Positions 62,840 to 64,000 of a stretch of DNA of 64,000 nucleotides are shown piece after piece. Location of the stretch: the NCBI RefSeq assembly GCF_019599145.1, contig NZ_CP080647.1, forward strand, positions 310,001-374,000, given 5' to 3'. Both the position numbers and the translations under genes were made by a program. The DNA comes from Streptomyces akebiae. Its GTDB lineage: Bacteria > Actinomycetota > Actinomycetes > Streptomycetales > Streptomycetaceae. Positions within the stretch are counted from its first letter, which is position 1; each line of letters opens with the position of its first letter. The notes under the pieces were generated by a model. That model was not told the DNA's origin. It searched no databases and saw nothing but the letters and a program-made list of their open reading frames with translations.

Positions 62840-64000
62840 ATGCAGAGAAGACGAGCCGCGAGAGTGCTGGGGACCTTCACCGCGGCGTCCGCGCTGCTGG
62901 TGGTGCCCATGGCCAGTGCGGGGGCGTACAGCCCGACCGGTGGAGTCATGTACCAGCTCGGCGCCGAGGCCTGTCTGAAGGGACGGGGCAACTGCGCGGT
63001 CTACCCCAAGTCGGCGCAGCTGCCGAGCGGGCGTCTGGTCGCGTCGTTCGAGAAGTCCACCGTCGTCACGTCGACGGGCAGCGCCGACCGGCAGACCCTC
63101 CCGGTGTACAAGAGCGACGACGACGGAACGACCTGGCAGCCACTGTCCGAGGTGAAGGCACCGGCGTACCTGTCGAAGGATCCCCGCTACGCGAAGTACA
63201 CGAGCAACTGGACCAACCCGTTCCTGTACGTACTCCCGCAGCAGGTCGGCAAGTTGAAGGCCGGCACACTGCTGCTGGCGAGTGTCGTGTCGGGCGACGA
63301 CGCCTACTACCAGGAGCACAAGGCCGCCGACCCCGACTGGACGCCCTCCAACGACGGCGACCGCTCCGACATGGCGATCGCGCTGTACTCCAGCACCGAC
63401 GACGGCCGGACCTGGAAGGTGGTCAACGTCGTCGCGACCGGCGGCTGGCAGGGCGGCAGCGCGGGCGCGGTCGGGCAGAACGTCGCGAGCGCCAACACGC
63501 ACCGTCAGGTGGATCCCCTCTGGGAGCCGTACCTGATGGTCCACAAGGGCAAGCTGGTCTGCTACTACTCCGACGAGAACGACTACCTCGGCTTCGACCC
63601 GGCCACCGGCGTCCCGAGGCTCGACCCGGCGAACGACACCGCCAAGGACTCGCACGGCCAGATCCTGGTCCACAAGACCTGGGACGGCCGCAGCGCCAAG
63701 TGGAGCGCTCCGGTCGTCGACATCGCCGGGTCGACCCAGGACATGGGCGGCGGGAAGACGGAGATCGGCGGTGGCCGGCCGGGCATGACGAACCTCGTCC
63801 CGACGGCGGACGGCAAGTGGCTGCTCACCTACGAGTACTGGGGCGGCGGGGCCAACACCCGCTATCGCGTGGCGAACGACCCGCTGAAGTTCTTCCGGGG
63901 CTCCCCCACCGGCATGGGTGTCGACGCGCTGCCGGTGGTGTCCGGCTCCCGCCCGCTCGCGCAGGGCGGCAGTCCGGTGCTCATCCGCCTGCCCGACGGG
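62840..64000 (+). CDS. Secreted sialidase-fold (BNR) glycoside hydrolase, partial
   Basis: The frame opens at ATG 62840 (GGAGAAG upstream) and leaves the window after 387 codons. The N-terminus is a secretion signal (MQRRRAARVLGTF, then SALLVVPMASAGA). Two Asp-box motifs, SDDDGTTW and STDDGRTW, mark a six-bladed propeller as in sialidases and GH93 exo-arabinanases. With a GH42 gene and a sugar transporter in the same run, an arabinogalactan- or galactoside-degrading role is likely. The missing C-terminus prevents a family decision. Confidence 0.8.
   Translation, partial: MQRRRAARVLGTFTAASALLVVPMASAGAYSPTGGVMYQLGAEACLKGRGNCAVYPKSAQLPSGRLVASFEKSTVVTSTGSADRQTLPVYKSDDDGTTWQPLSEVKAPAYLSKDPRYAKYTSNWTNPFLYVLPQQVGKLKAGTLLLASVVSGDDAYYQEHKAADPDWTPSNDGDRSDMAIALYSSTDDGRTWKVVNVVATGGWQGGSAGAVGQNVASANTHRQVDPLWEPYLMVHKGKLVCYYSDENDYLGFDPATGVPRLDPANDTAKDSHGQILVHKTWDGRSAKWSAPVVDIAGSTQDMGGGKTEIGGGRPGMTNLVPTADGKWLLTYEYWGGGANTRYRVANDPLKFFRGSPTGMGVDALPVVSGSRPLAQGGSPVLIRLPDG

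Overview
The window looks like Streptomyces chromosome. The DNA is very GC-rich with GC-biased third positions, two enzymes belong to the mycothiol-dependent formaldehyde dehydrogenase family, there are LacI, IclR and TetR regulators in the usual actinomycete arrangements, and Streptomyces-type GC-rich intergenic repeat sequence is present. I count about 46 protein genes, including broken ones. I see no rRNA, tRNA, CRISPR array or transposase.

Left edge (1-4.7 kb): a SAM-dependent methyltransferase, then an Opp/Nik-type ABC transporter (lipoprotein plus fused double permease) with an iron-box-like site upstream.

Core (4.7-37.5 kb): a choline/glycine-betaine catabolic and one-carbon island. 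Choline is taken to betaine (GMC dehydrogenase, aldehyde dehydrogenase). Betaine is imported (OpuA/ProU-type ABC system) and demethylated by Rieske oxygenases to dimethylglycine. A dimethylglycine oxidase-like enzyme and a SoxBDAG sarcosine oxidase continue to glycine, and GlyA and SdaA lead on to serine and pyruvate. The methyl groups are handled by FolD, PurU, a MetF-like protein, two S-(hydroxymethyl)mycothiol dehydrogenases, a metallo-beta-lactamase-fold hydrolase and FdhD. One module (Rieske oxygenase, FAD reductase, mycothiol dehydrogenase, IclR regulator) is present twice. The two oxygenase genes share a 366-bp perfectly identical tract, a sign of gene conversion.

The main discovery is a recurrent 36-bp element: two 17-bp imperfect palindromes of form GTTGC-N7-GCAAC, 19 bp apart start to start. 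Ten complete copies lie before nearly every transcription unit of the island, and one overlaps the start of iclR2. A single palindrome overlaps the start of iclR1. I infer that this is the operator of the paired IclR regulators. Several genes of the island are damaged: glyA has a frameshift, fdhD lacks its VREDVGRHNA region, soxA has no start codon for its N-terminus beside a repeat element, and a folP remnant follows soxG.

Right part (37.5-64 kb): a PAS/GAF/SpoIIE phosphatase, an XRE/WD40 pseudogene, a PfkB kinase, an alpha/beta hydrolase with an 18-bp minisatellite, a GH78 rhamnosidase with divergent LacI regulator, a GNAT acetyltransferase, an MFS exporter with ArsR-like repressor and a 62-bp perfect palindrome, a TetR/APC permease/amidohydrolase unit, and a LacI-controlled sugar ABC transporter with a GH42 beta-galactosidase and a sialidase-fold enzyme that runs off the window.
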